Positions 1-6,635 of a stretch of 10,892 nt of DNA are shown one piece after another; the first letter of the stretch is position 1; every line of letters starts with the position of its first letter. The stretch is from Fimbriiglobus sp. (GTDB lineage: Bacteria; Planctomycetota; Planctomycetia; Gemmatales; Gemmataceae). The translations under genes and the position numbers were made by a program. The DNA is taken from assembly GCA_025352585.1 (NCBI GenBank), contig JANXTD010000339.1:1-10892 (forward strand), in the 5' to 3' direction. The notes beneath the pieces were generated by a model. That model saw nothing but the letters and a program-made list of their open reading frames with translations. It ran no database searches and was not told the DNA's origin.

Positions 1-1
1 C

Positions 2-649
2 GACAAGGTGCCGGGGCTGAGGGCGATCGGCGTCATGGACCCGGCCCGCGGGCCCGACCGCGACCACCTGCGGGCCGTCGAGGCCGAGTTGAAGTTGGGC
101 CGCGTCGTCGCGCTGAAGGGCTACCTCGGCTACCTGCACTATGAGCCGGCCCACGCCGGCTACCGGCCGTACTACGAACTCGCGGCGCGTTACAAGTTGC
201 CGGTCATCTTCCATACCGGCGACACTTACTCGCCGTATGCGAAGTTGAAGTTCGCGCACCCGCTCGGCGTCGATGAGGTCGCGGTCGATCACCCCGAGAC
301 CAAGTTCGTCCTGGCTCACCTTGGTAACCCCTGGATGACCGACGCGGCGGAGGTCGTCTACAAGAACCTCAACGTCTGGGCCGACCTGTCGGGCCTGGTC
401 GTCGGCGACGGCTCGCAGTTCCTCGAGCCGGAGTTCAAGGACACGCTCACCGACCTGGGCCACGCGATTCGCAGGGCGTTCCGCTACGCCGAGCGGCCGA
501 CGCGCTTCCTGTTCGGCAGCGACTGGCCGCTCGTGCCGATCGCGCCGTACCGGCAGTACCTGGCGTCGCTGATCCCCAGCGAGTTCCACACGGAGGTATT
601 CGCGGAGAACGCGCAAAACCTCTTCCGCCTGGGCAACTCCCGGCCATAA
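2..649 (+). CDS. Amidohydrolase (amidohydrolase-2 type TIM barrel), 3' part only
   Basis: The reading frame is open to the left edge of the window, so the N-terminus, including the usual first His-x-His metal motif, lies outside; the GTG at position 8 is internal. Counting from that GTG, the visible part shows late amidohydrolase-barrel features: a Lys in VVALKGYLGY (K38), a metal-ligand-type His in LPVIFHTG (H69), a second His in FVLAHLGNPW (H104), and the closing catalytic Asp in FLFGSDWPLVP (D172). The end (FAENAQNLFRL) is the typical helix that closes this family, as in aminocarboxymuconate-semialdehyde decarboxylase relatives. It is probably a cytoplasmic metal-dependent hydrolase or decarboxylase; the substrate cannot be read from the sequence. 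The stop TAA overlaps the next gene's ATG by one base, so the two are probably co-transcribed and translationally coupled. Confidence 0.85.
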   Translation, partial: DKVPGLRAIGVMDPARGPDRDHLRAVEAELKLGRVVALKGYLGYLHYEPAHAGYRPYYELAARYKLPVIFHTGDTYSPYAKLKFAHPLGVDEVAVDHPETKFVLAHLGNPWMTDAAEVVYKNLNVWADLSGLVVGDGSQFLEPEFKDTLTDLGHAIRRAFRYAERPTRFLFGSDWPLVPIAPYRQYLASLIPSEFHTEVFAENAQNLFRLGNSRP

Positions 650-2520
650 TGGGGCGTCCCGATCCGCCGACGTGGGTTCCCGCCGTGCTCAACACCGCCC
701 TCCGCGACGCCGTCCTGCGTGTGCTGCCGCGCGTCCTCACGCCGGCGCAGTACGCCGGCGGCGAGTTGAACGCCGTGCGCAAGGACCATCGCCAGGTCCG
801 CGGCAAACTCTGCCTCTGCTTCCCCGACACGTATGTGCTGGGCATGAGCCACCACGGCTTCCAGGTGCTCTACTCGATCGTCAACGCCGACCCGCAGTGG
901 GCCTGCGAGCGAGCCTTCACTCCGTGGCTCGACTTCGAGCGTGAGCTGCGCGCCGCAAAGTTGCCGCTGTACAGCCTCGAAACCTTCACGCCGCTGAACC
1001 AGTTCGACGTGATCGGCTTCAGCCTGCAATACGAGGTGGCGTACACGAACGTGCTGACCATGCTCGACCTCGGCCGCGTGCCGCACTTCAACGACCGACG
1101 GCGAGTCAGCGACCCGCTGGTGATCGCCGGCGGGCCGGGGGCGCAGAACCCGGAGTTGCTGGCACCCTTCATCGACCTGTTCGTCATCGGCGACGGCGAG
1201 GCGTCGTTGCCGTGGGTCCTGGACCAGTGGCTCACGCTCAAGGAACAGGCGATTCGCGACGGCGACGACTCGCCCGCCCGCCGGCAAGACATGCTCGCCG
1301 AGCTGGCCGGCCGCACGACGTGGGCCTACGCCCCGGCGTTCTACGAGCACGAGTACCACGCCGACGGCTCGATCGCCGCGGTCAACCGCACCCGCGGTGA
1401 CGTGCCGACCGAAGTCACGTCGTGTACGATCACGCAGGACTTCGACGACATCCCGCTGCCGACGAAGCCGGTGGTGTCGTTCGTCCGCACGCCGCACGAC
1501 CGCATCGCCATCGAGATCATGCGCGGCTGCCCGCACCAGTGCCGCTTCTGCCAATCGACGGTCATCAAGCGGCCGCTGCGGTTCCGCAGTGTCGAGACGA
1601 TCGTGAGCGCGGCGCTCGAGAGCTACCGCAACACGGGGATGAGCGAGATCAGCCTGCTGTCGCTCTCGACGAGTGACTACCCGGACTTCGAGAAGCTCGT
1701 CAAGCGGATGCACGAGGTCTTCACGCCGCTGGGGGTCAACGTGTCGCTGCCGAGCTTGCGCATCAACCACCAGTTGCGGACGCTGCCGGAGTTGATGCAG
1801 GGCGTCCGCAAGTCGGGATTAACACTCGCGCCCGAGGTGGCGCGCGACGACATGCGGGTGCAGATCCGCAAGAAGATCACCAACGACGACCTGTACGTCG
1901 GCTGCCGCGAGGCGTTCAAGCACGGCTGGCAAAAGGTCAAGCTGTACTTTCTGATCGGCCTGCCCGGCGAGCGTGTCGTCGATCTCGACGGTATCGTCGA
2001 GATGGCCGAGACGATCGCCCGCATCAGCAAGGAAGTCACCGGCCGGGCGAAAGAGGTGACCGCGAGCGTGTCGAACTTCGTGCCGAAGCCGCACACGCCG
2101 TACCAGTGGAACGGCATGCAGACGCGCGACTACTTCCGCTGGGCCGGCCAGCACCTGCGCGGCAAGGTCCGCGAACGCAGCGTGCGGTTGCGGCACCACG
2201 ACATCGAGACCAGCATGCTCGAAGGCATCCTGACGCGCGGCGACCGCCGGGTGTCGCCGGGGCTGTACGAGGCGTGGCGTCGTGGCGCGAGGCTCGACAG
2301 TTGGCAGGAGTGCTTCCGCCCGGCCGTCTGGTGGGGCGCGTTCAAGGACCTGGGCATCGATGTCGATTGGTACACGCACCGCCCGCGGCCGGTCGGCGAG
2401 CGCTTGCCGTGGGACCACGTCAACGTCAAGAAGGGCCGCGCGTACCTCGAGAAGGAGCAGGGCCGGAGCCTGGTGCAACTCGGCGTGATGGCCGAGGCGA
2501 CCGGGTCGTGCGGCGGCTGA
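649..2520 (+). CDS. TIGR03960-type B12-binding radical SAM protein
   Basis: This 623-residue protein has two recognisable parts. Residues about 50-190 form a cobalamin-binding-like Rossmann region (FPDTYVLGMSHHGFQ, then VIAGGPGAQNPE and FVIGDGEASLP). Residues about 280-510 form a radical SAM barrel with the iron-sulfur motif CPHQCRFC (C294, C298, C301; CxxxCxxC), followed by SLLSLSTSDY and APEVARDDMR, as expected for the TIGR03960 family. The C-terminal stretch, with LPWDHVNVKKGRAYLEKE, also fits that family. The reaction is unknown. In many bacteria this protein is fused to, or adjacent to, a DUF2344 (TIGR03936) domain; none is present here. The start is uncertain: ATG 649 overlaps the upstream stop and has no clear Shine-Dalgarno, so it would rely on coupling. 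An in-frame GTG at 685 gives VLNTALRDAVL, closer to the usual N-terminus. YgiQ is a less likely identity. Confidence 0.9.
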   Translation: MGRPDPPTWVPAVLNTALRDAVLRVLPRVLTPAQYAGGELNAVRKDHRQVRGKLCLCFPDTYVLGMSHHGFQVLYSIVNADPQWACERAFTPWLDFERELRAAKLPLYSLETFTPLNQFDVIGFSLQYEVAYTNVLTMLDLGRVPHFNDRRRVSDPLVIAGGPGAQNPELLAPFIDLFVIGDGEASLPWVLDQWLTLKEQAIRDGDDSPARRQDMLAELAGRTTWAYAPAFYEHEYHADGSIAAVNRTRGDVPTEVTSCTITQDFDDIPLPTKPVVSFVRTPHDRIAIEIMRGCPHQCRFCQSTVIKRPLRFRSVETIVSAALESYRNTGMSEISLLSLSTSDYPDFEKLVKRMHEVFTPLGVNVSLPSLRINHQLRTLPELMQGVRKSGLTLAPEVARDDMRVQIRKKITNDDLYVGCREAFKHGWQKVKLYFLIGLPGERVVDLDGIVEMAETIARISKEVTGRAKEVTASVSNFVPKPHTPYQWNGMQTRDYFRWAGQHLRGKVRERSVRLRHHDIETSMLEGILTRGDRRVSPGLYEAWRRGARLDSWQECFRPAVWWGAFKDLGIDVDWYTHRPRPVGERLPWDHVNVKKGRAYLEKEQGRSLVQLGVMAEATGSCGG

Positions 2521-2524
2521 CGCG

Positions 2525-2537
2525 AGGCGTCACGCCT
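2525..2537. terminator. Small hairpin between convergent genes, possible terminator
   Basis: The radical SAM gene and the brxL-like gene converge with only 9 bp between stop codons. An inverted repeat AGGCG-TCA-CGCCT sits across the boundary, and its three-base loop is the TGA stop of the minus-strand gene. The five-pair stem is short and no U-tract follows on either strand, so terminator function is a weak inference. Confidence 0.25.
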
Positions 2538-3990
2538 TCGCTTTCAAGTCGCGGGCGGCGTGTTCCGTCACCGCGAGGGGGGCCATCATTCGCGGCTTGA
2601 ACTCGCCGGGGGCCAGGACGCACAGTTGCTCGTGGACGCGCTGCCGTAACTCCGCGGCGAACGTGACCGTTTGCAGCAACTCCTCGGGCGTCCAGCCGCC
2701 GTCGGGGTGCAGGATTTTGAGCAGGCCCGAGCCGACGCGCTCGACCGAAACTTGGTCGCGCCGCGTCATGCCGGGGTGCATTGGCACCGAGCGCACGGCG
2801 TCGGCGAATTGGTCGTCGCGCAGGCGGGCCAGGACTTCGCCGAAGTAGTCGATCACGAAGCCGACGCCGGACGCGATCGACGCCGGGGTGACCTTCGGCA
2901 CCTCCCAGCCGGGGATGTAGCCGTGCATCCGGTCGTGGAACGCCGAGTCGAGGATCGCCTCCGGCAGCGGCTCCAGCAGGTGCTTGTAGCGCGGGTGCGG
3001 CTGGTCGCCGACGACATCGAGGTTGCCCGAAAAGACCAGGCTGGCGTCGGCGGCGAAGCTCAGAGCGCCCCGACTGAATTGGCCGCTCTCCATGAAGTCC
3101 TTGAGCGTCGAGACCGTCTCGTCGCCGTCGCCGAAGACGGTGTGCGCGATCTCGTCGAAGACGACGACCTTGCGCGTGCCCAGAATCCCGACCCGCTTGG
3201 TGTTGAGGTTCACGAACAGGTTGGCCGGCGTCGTCTTGCCGCCGGACACGGTGAACACCCGCGGCGACAGGTTGCGCAGCAGGTACGTCTTGCCGGTCTG
3301 CCGTGGCCCGAGTTCGATCAGGTTGACGTTGCGCTCGACGAGCGGGAGCATCCGGGCGAAGAGTAGCATGCGCGAGCGGCGGTCGGGGAACGCGGCCGCG
3401 GCGTAGCCGGCGGATTGCAGCATCACGCCGGCCCACTCGTCGGTGGTGAACTCCTTGCGCTTGGCCTTGAACGCCGCCACGTCGGGCGGGCCGACCTGGA
3501 ACGGCGTGAACGCGAGCAGTTCGTTGGGCGAGCGGTCGTCGGCCGGGCTGTACTTGATCCGCGCCGTGCCCCACAGCCCGCCCAGCAGGAGGCCGGGGCA
3601 CTGCTCCGTGAGTGACCCCGGCACGCGGACGTTGGAGTCCCCCAGGGCCGGCACGTTGGCCCAGCGCTGGCCGCTGCGCAGATCGACCTTCACCTCGACG
3701 TTGTCGATCAGCGTCACCTCGCCGGCGGTGAGCAGCTTCTCCTTGAGCAGTTCGCGGTGCTCCTGGTCGGGCAACAGCGTCTTGATGGTGCCCTGAATCT
3801 TCGCCAGGTCGGCCTGCCAGGTGTCCGGCTTGACGTACTTCGCGATGAGGTACTCGGTCACGTAGCGCGGCAGCCGGTGGAAGACGGCGGAGCCGGCCAG
3901 CGACTTGACGACGACCTGCTCGCCGAGGACGGCTAACGCCTTGCGGTCGAGGTCGGTCAGCGGGTGTTCGTCGTAAACGCTCACGGTCAT
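2530..3990 (-). CDS. brxL: BrxL-type (TIGR02688) AAA+ ATPase, short form without Lon protease domain
   Basis: The protein is 486 residues from ATG 3990. Visible AAA+ elements are Walker A GPRQTGKT (228-235), Walker B VVVFDEI (D279, E280), a sensor-1-like Asn in LVFSGNLD (N323), and the BrxL hallmark FHDRMHGYIPGWEVPK (351-366), whose R354 is a candidate arginine finger. Residues 1-215 match the BrxL-family N-terminal part (PRYVTEYLIAKY, LGDSNVRVPG, SPNELLAFTPFQVG). Family knowledge: BrxL of BREX phage defence is a ring-forming, DNA-binding AAA+ protein, often longer and annotated Lon-like. This copy ends shortly after the ATPase C-terminal helices and has no Ser-Lys protease domain, which matches the roughly 470-residue family form, so it is not evidently truncated. 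Its ATG overlaps the upstream gene's TGA (ATGA), indicating coupling. No PglZ, PglX, BrxA, BrxB or BrxC is in the window, so a role in canonical BREX is unsupported. The symbol denotes family only. Confidence 0.9.
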   Translation of the reverse strand: MTVSVYDEHPLTDLDRKALAVLGEQVVVKSLAGSAVFHRLPRYVTEYLIAKYVKPDTWQADLAKIQGTIKTLLPDQEHRELLKEKLLTAGEVTLIDNVEVKVDLRSGQRWANVPALGDSNVRVPGSLTEQCPGLLLGGLWGTARIKYSPADDRSPNELLAFTPFQVGPPDVAAFKAKRKEFTTDEWAGVMLQSAGYAAAAFPDRRSRMLLFARMLPLVERNVNLIELGPRQTGKTYLLRNLSPRVFTVSGGKTTPANLFVNLNTKRVGILGTRKVVVFDEIAHTVFGDGDETVSTLKDFMESGQFSRGALSFAADASLVFSGNLDVVGDQPHPRYKHLLEPLPEAILDSAFHDRMHGYIPGWEVPKVTPASIASGVGFVIDYFGEVLARLRDDQFADAVRSVPMHPGMTRRDQVSVERVGSGLLKILHPDGGWTPEELLQTVTFAAELRQRVHEQLCVLAPGEFKPRMMAPLAVTEHAARDLKAKA

Positions 3991-5258
3991 CGTCCTCCGA
4001 AAACGTCGTCGAGCAAGGCGTTGTCGCGCAGCCCCTGGCCCACGGCGACCGGCTTCGCGGCCGGGGGCGTGGGGCCGCCAAACATGTCGTCGAGTAGCTC
4101 GTTGGACCGCAACTCGGCCGGGTCGGCCACAAGCGACACTTCCACTTCGCTCGGCAGGGTCAGGGCTTGATTCAGCCGCTCGACCATCTGTGACTTGGTC
4201 GCGTGCCGCGTGGCCGTGGCGCTGGCGACCTCCTCGGCACATCGCCGTAGCAAGTCGCGCTCTCGCCGCGGCAACGTCACCGCGAGTCGCAACGCCGCGT
4301 CGATGTCGAGCGAGGCCGCCGCCAATCGATCCAGCGCCGGGTCGATGAAGCGCACCAAGACGGGGTCCGTCTCGAAGAACTTCGCCAGGCCACGCCGCAC
4401 GGCCGCACGCTCCGCCGCCGCGAGCCGGCCGTCGGCGCGGGCGACGCCGAAGAGCAGCGTCGCAATCGCCTCAACTCTCGTCGGGTACAGCGCCGGCGGC
4501 ACCGGCACCGCGACGACGACCGGCGGAGGCGGCGACTGCGCCACGGCCACACCGGGCGAAGCGACTTGAGCCGTCGAGTCGCCGGGGGACGGCACGTAGG
4601 CCCAGGGCTGATTGGGCGTCGCCCGACGGTGCCGGAGGTAGTCCCAGAATGTGACGATTCCGATGGACGCGACGATCGGTTGGAGTCTCTGGAGTTCGGT
4701 ATTGAGCCGCGCGGCAGTTGCCTGCTTGGTCGCGACGATTTCCTCCCGCGCCGCCGCGAGCCGGCGGACTTCAACGACGGCCTGCTGCGCGAACCGGCTG
4801 CCCCCGGAGTCGAAATCCTGGCGGCACCGGTGCAGAACTTTGTTCACGGCGGAGCGAACGGCCTTCGCCCGGCTCGGGCCGACGGGCGGCGCGTGCCGCG
4901 TCAGTTGCGACAGCAAGTTGCTCGCGTCTTGCAGGGTGTGAGTTCCTGTCTCCCGGAGCCGGTCGATCGTCGCGGGGCCGACCCCTGGGTACTCCGCCAG
5001 AACCTCGATCGGGGCGTCCCGGAGGCAGGCTCGCCAGGCTTCGGCGCGAATAGCGTCCGCGGGCACCGCAGGCGGCGGCGTCTCGGCGAGTACGAGTTCG
5101 TCCAGCAGGCGGAGGATTTGCCCGCGGATCGCTTCGGACTGAAGGTACTTGTCGGTCGCGTGGTAAGCCCGGACGAGTCGCACGCCTCGATACGCCGCGG
5201 CGGCGAGCGCCGCGAACATCACGGCGAGTAAGCCGATGGCGTAGGCCGACGTGGGCAT
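3987..5258 (-). CDS. Membrane-anchored protein with helix-hairpin-helix and TerB-like domains
   Basis: The 423-residue protein starts at ATG 5258; the in-frame extension upstream is low-complexity and unlike protein. Residues about 4-23 form one hydrophobic helix, followed by RGVRLVR, so the positive-inside rule puts the bulk in the cytoplasm. Residues 84-142 hold two hairpin motifs (PGVGPATIDRL and PPVGPSRAKAV) typical of a tandem helix-hairpin-helix, a non-sequence-specific DNA-binding fold. Residues 155-195 are an amphipathic, possibly coiled-coil helix. A Pro/Val-rich linker spans about 215-258. Residues 259-368 resemble TerB (IATLLFGVARADGRLAAAE, with D276 and E283 at the usual acidic, metal-linked positions). 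The tail carries two copies of RxNxLLDDxFGG. It is the first gene of a coupled pair with the BrxL-like ATPase; the Shine-Dalgarno at its own start is weak. No characterised homologue is recognised. The TerB and helix-hairpin-helix calls rest on motif reading; the DNA-tethering role is inferred. Confidence 0.75.
   Translation of the reverse strand: MPTSAYAIGLLAVMFAALAAAAYRGVRLVRAYHATDKYLQSEAIRGQILRLLDELVLAETPPPAVPADAIRAEAWRACLRDAPIEVLAEYPGVGPATIDRLRETGTHTLQDASNLLSQLTRHAPPVGPSRAKAVRSAVNKVLHRCRQDFDSGGSRFAQQAVVEVRRLAAAREEIVATKQATAARLNTELQRLQPIVASIGIVTFWDYLRHRRATPNQPWAYVPSPGDSTAQVASPGVAVAQSPPPPVVVAVPVPPALYPTRVEAIATLLFGVARADGRLAAAERAAVRRGLAKFFETDPVLVRFIDPALDRLAAASLDIDAALRLAVTLPRRERDLLRRCAEEVASATATRHATKSQMVERLNQALTLPSEVEVSLVADPAELRSNELLDDMFGGPTPPAAKPVAVGQGLRDNALLDDVFGGR
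3993..4109 (-). repeat. Duplicated C-terminal motif RxNxLLDDxFGG (two copies)
   Basis: Copy 1 is RSNELLDDMFGG (residues 384-395, bases 4074-4109) and copy 2 is RDNALLDDVFGG (411-422, bases 3993-4028). They are 27 residues apart and joined by a Pro/Ala/Val-rich linker. The second copy ends one residue before the stop codon. The pattern suggests a repeated short docking peptide on a flexible tail; its binding partner is unknown. Confidence 0.85.
3994..3998 (-). promoter_or_regulatory. Shine-Dalgarno GGAGG for the brxL-like gene, inside the upstream gene
   Basis: Read on the minus strand, GGAGG lies three bases before ATG 3990 (GGAGGACGATG). That spacing is short. The in-frame GTG at 3984 (codon 3) would have a spacing of nine bases and is an alternative start. 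The same bases encode the two glycines of the last FGG motif of the upstream protein, so the ribosome site is embedded in coding sequence. Confidence 0.7.
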
Positions 5259-5380
5259 TTCGGGGCGGCACCGGGCGGGCAAGGAATCACGTTGGTAGTG
5301 TAGTTGCGCCCCAACCGCGGGCGGGGAAATCGCCACGACTCCATGCGGGCGATTGGCCCGGCGTGACGGCCGGGGAAGTT

Positions 5381-5407
5381 TCCGCGCCGAATTCGCGGAT
5401 TGTTTTT
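5381..5407 (+). terminator. Terminator-like hairpin with T-tract in the divergent region
   Basis: On the plus strand a six-pair stem TCCGCG/CGCGGA with loop CCGAATT (5381-5399) is followed by TTGTTTTT (5400-5407), one of the few T-runs in the window. The form is that of an intrinsic terminator. No plus-strand gene lies immediately upstream, so it would act either on antisense transcription through the TerB/brxL unit or as an attenuator in a long protease leader. Stem strength is modest. Confidence 0.35.
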
Positions 5408-5521
5408 GCGGCGCGGGCGACTCCACGGCACCTTAAGGAAGTCTGAAAATGTCGCGCCCCGGCGGCTTGCTCTTCCCGAGCCGCTTATGATGCTACGTCG
5501 CACCGGCCCGCGGTCGGGTCC

Positions 5522-5540
5522 GGGCTTCGGCCCACGGGAG
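5522..5540 (+). promoter_or_regulatory. Shine-Dalgarno of the first protease, preceded by a UUCG hairpin
   Basis: GGGAG at 5536-5540 lies nine bases before ATG 5550 and supports that start over the upstream in-frame ATGs. Just before it, GGGC-TTCG-GCCC (5522-5533) forms a four-pair stem closed by the very stable cUUCGg tetraloop. The hairpin may influence ribosome access; that is inference. Confidence 0.55.
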
Positions 5541-5549
5541 AATCTGCCC

Positions 5550-6572
5550 ATGTCGCGTCGCCTGCGGTTGCTCCTCGCCTCGCTGTCCCTCGCCGCGTCC
5601 CCCGGCCTCGCCGCCGCGGAGGTCCGCTGGGACCCCAAGCGCACCTCGTCGCCCGACACGATCGAGGAACTGCGGGCGCTCGAGTCGAAGGTCAAGTCGG
5701 TCACCGAGAAGGTCATGCCGTGTACCGTCGGCCTGCTCGTGGGGCAAGGGGCCGGCAGCGGCGTCATCGTCAGCGACACGGGGCTGGTGCTCACCGCCGC
5801 GCACGTCATCGGCAAGCCGGGCGAGCCGTGCCGCGTCGTTCTGGCCGACGGCACGCGGGTCGCCGGCAAGTCGCTGGGCGTCAACGGCAAGCTCGACAGC
5901 GGCATGGTGCAGATCACCGACAAGCCGCCGCAGGGCCAGAAGTGGGCCGGCGTCGAGGCGGGCAAGTGGCCGGTCGCCGAACTCGGCAAGTCGGCCGACC
6001 TCAAGAAGAACCAGTGGCTGATCTCGCTGGGCCACCACGGCGGCCCCCAGGCCGGCCGCACCCCGCCGCTGCGGCTCGGCCGCTTCGACTACTACAGCAA
6101 GTCCGACCAGACGCTCAAGACCGACTGCACGCTCGTCGGCGGCGACTCGGGCGGGCCGCTGTTCGACCTCAGCGGCAAGCTCGTCGGCATCCACAGTAAG
6201 ATCGGCGTCTTCCTGGAGTACAACATGCACGTCCCGATCGACGTGTTCCGCCCCGAGTGGGACCAGCTCGCAAGCGGGGCCGTGCTGGGGAAGCCGCCCG
6301 TCGAACTCGGCGCGACGCTCGACTCCGACAAGACCGCCCCCACGGTCATCGCCGTCGCCGACAACTCCGCCGCCGCGAGGGCGACCCTCGCCGAGGGGGA
6401 CGTGATCGTCAAGTTCAACGGCGAGCGCGTCTTCACCCGGACCGACCTGAAGGCGCTGCTCATGGAGTGCCGCCCCGGCCAGACCGTGAGCCTGATCGTC
6501 CGCCGCGACGACAAGGACGTGAGGCTCAAGTTGACCTTCCCCAAAACTTCCAGCAAGGAAGACGACGAGTAA
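5550..6572 (+). CDS. Secreted HtrA-like (S1C) serine protease with C-terminal PDZ domain
   Basis: The 340-residue protein begins with a clear signal peptide (RRLR, hydrophobic core, then AAA about residues 21-23), so it is exported to the periplasm or cell surface. The trypsin-like domain (about 50-245) has all three catalytic residues in standard contexts: H85 in LTAAHVIG, D116 in GKLDSGMVQI, S200 in VGGDSGGPLFD. A PDZ domain follows (about 250-331; VIAVADNSAAARATLAEGDVIVKFNG is its core, quoted here in part as NSAAARATLAEGDVI). It ends in an acidic tail. Expected role: proteolysis or quality control of misfolded envelope proteins; one PDZ is the DegS-like architecture. The start is ATG 5550 because of the signal peptide and the GGGAG site; longer in-frame starts would bury the signal. 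A related gene follows after 63 bp in the same direction, so they are probably co-transcribed. Confidence 0.9.
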   Translation: MSRRLRLLLASLSLAASPGLAAAEVRWDPKRTSSPDTIEELRALESKVKSVTEKVMPCTVGLLVGQGAGSGVIVSDTGLVLTAAHVIGKPGEPCRVVLADGTRVAGKSLGVNGKLDSGMVQITDKPPQGQKWAGVEAGKWPVAELGKSADLKKNQWLISLGHHGGPQAGRTPPLRLGRFDYYSKSDQTLKTDCTLVGGDSGGPLFDLSGKLVGIHSKIGVFLEYNMHVPIDVFRPEWDQLASGAVLGKPPVELGATLDSDKTAPTVIAVADNSAAARATLAEGDVIVKFNGERVFTRTDLKALLMECRPGQTVSLIVRRDDKDVRLKLTFPKTSSKEDDE

Positions 6573-6635
6573 CCCCCGCCCGAACCCCTCCCGCCGCGTC
6601 CCGCCCCGTTTCGACCCACGTCTGGAGCGTCCCCC

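Larger units (their letters stand above)
5259..5549. other. Divergent intergenic region between the TerB/brxL unit and the HtrA-like genes
   Basis: This 291-bp non-coding stretch must hold the promoters for both directions. On the plus strand a TATGAT hexamer at 5486-5491 resembles a -10 box, but the nearest TTG-containing -35 (5467) is only 13 bases away, so no promoter is called. On the minus strand no convincing -35/-10 pair was found upstream of 5258. A tandem GTAGT repeat lies at 5295-5304. A hairpin followed by T residues lies at 5381-5407. A 13-codon open frame with an AAGGAAG leader lies at 5449-5490. No tRNA or other structured RNA was recognised. Confidence 0.6.

Noticed and set aside
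484..1770. 428-codon minus-strand open frame across the amidohydrolase/radical SAM boundary
   Set aside because: Same kind of GC-driven shadow; the plus-strand frames carry recognisable motifs and this one has none.
649..2520. YgiQ-type or MiaB/RimO-type radical SAM protein
   Set aside because: The CxxxCxxC motif is shared by many families, but the PDTYVLGMSHHG, SLLSLSTSDY and LPWDHV signatures fit TIGR03960 better, and no TRAM domain is present.
2530..4242. 84-residue N-terminal extension of the BrxL-like protein to 4242
   Set aside because: The extension lies wholly within the TerB gene in another frame and looks like out-of-frame Arg-rich text. ATG 3990 has a GGAGG and the ATGA overlap, and family similarity begins there.
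2530..5258. A complete BREX locus
   Set aside because: Only the BrxL-like gene is recognisable; neither its partner nor any neighbour resembles PglZ, PglX, BrxA, BrxB, BrxC or BrxHII.
5259..5426. 56-residue N-terminal extension of the TerB protein to 5426
   Set aside because: The extension is basic, proline-rich and low-complexity, and would place a long tail before the membrane helix; ATG 5258 directly precedes the helix.
5486..5491. TATGAT as a -10 promoter element for the first protease
   Set aside because: It matches five of six consensus bases, but the nearest plausible -35 is only 13 bases upstream, and one hexamer match is weak evidence.
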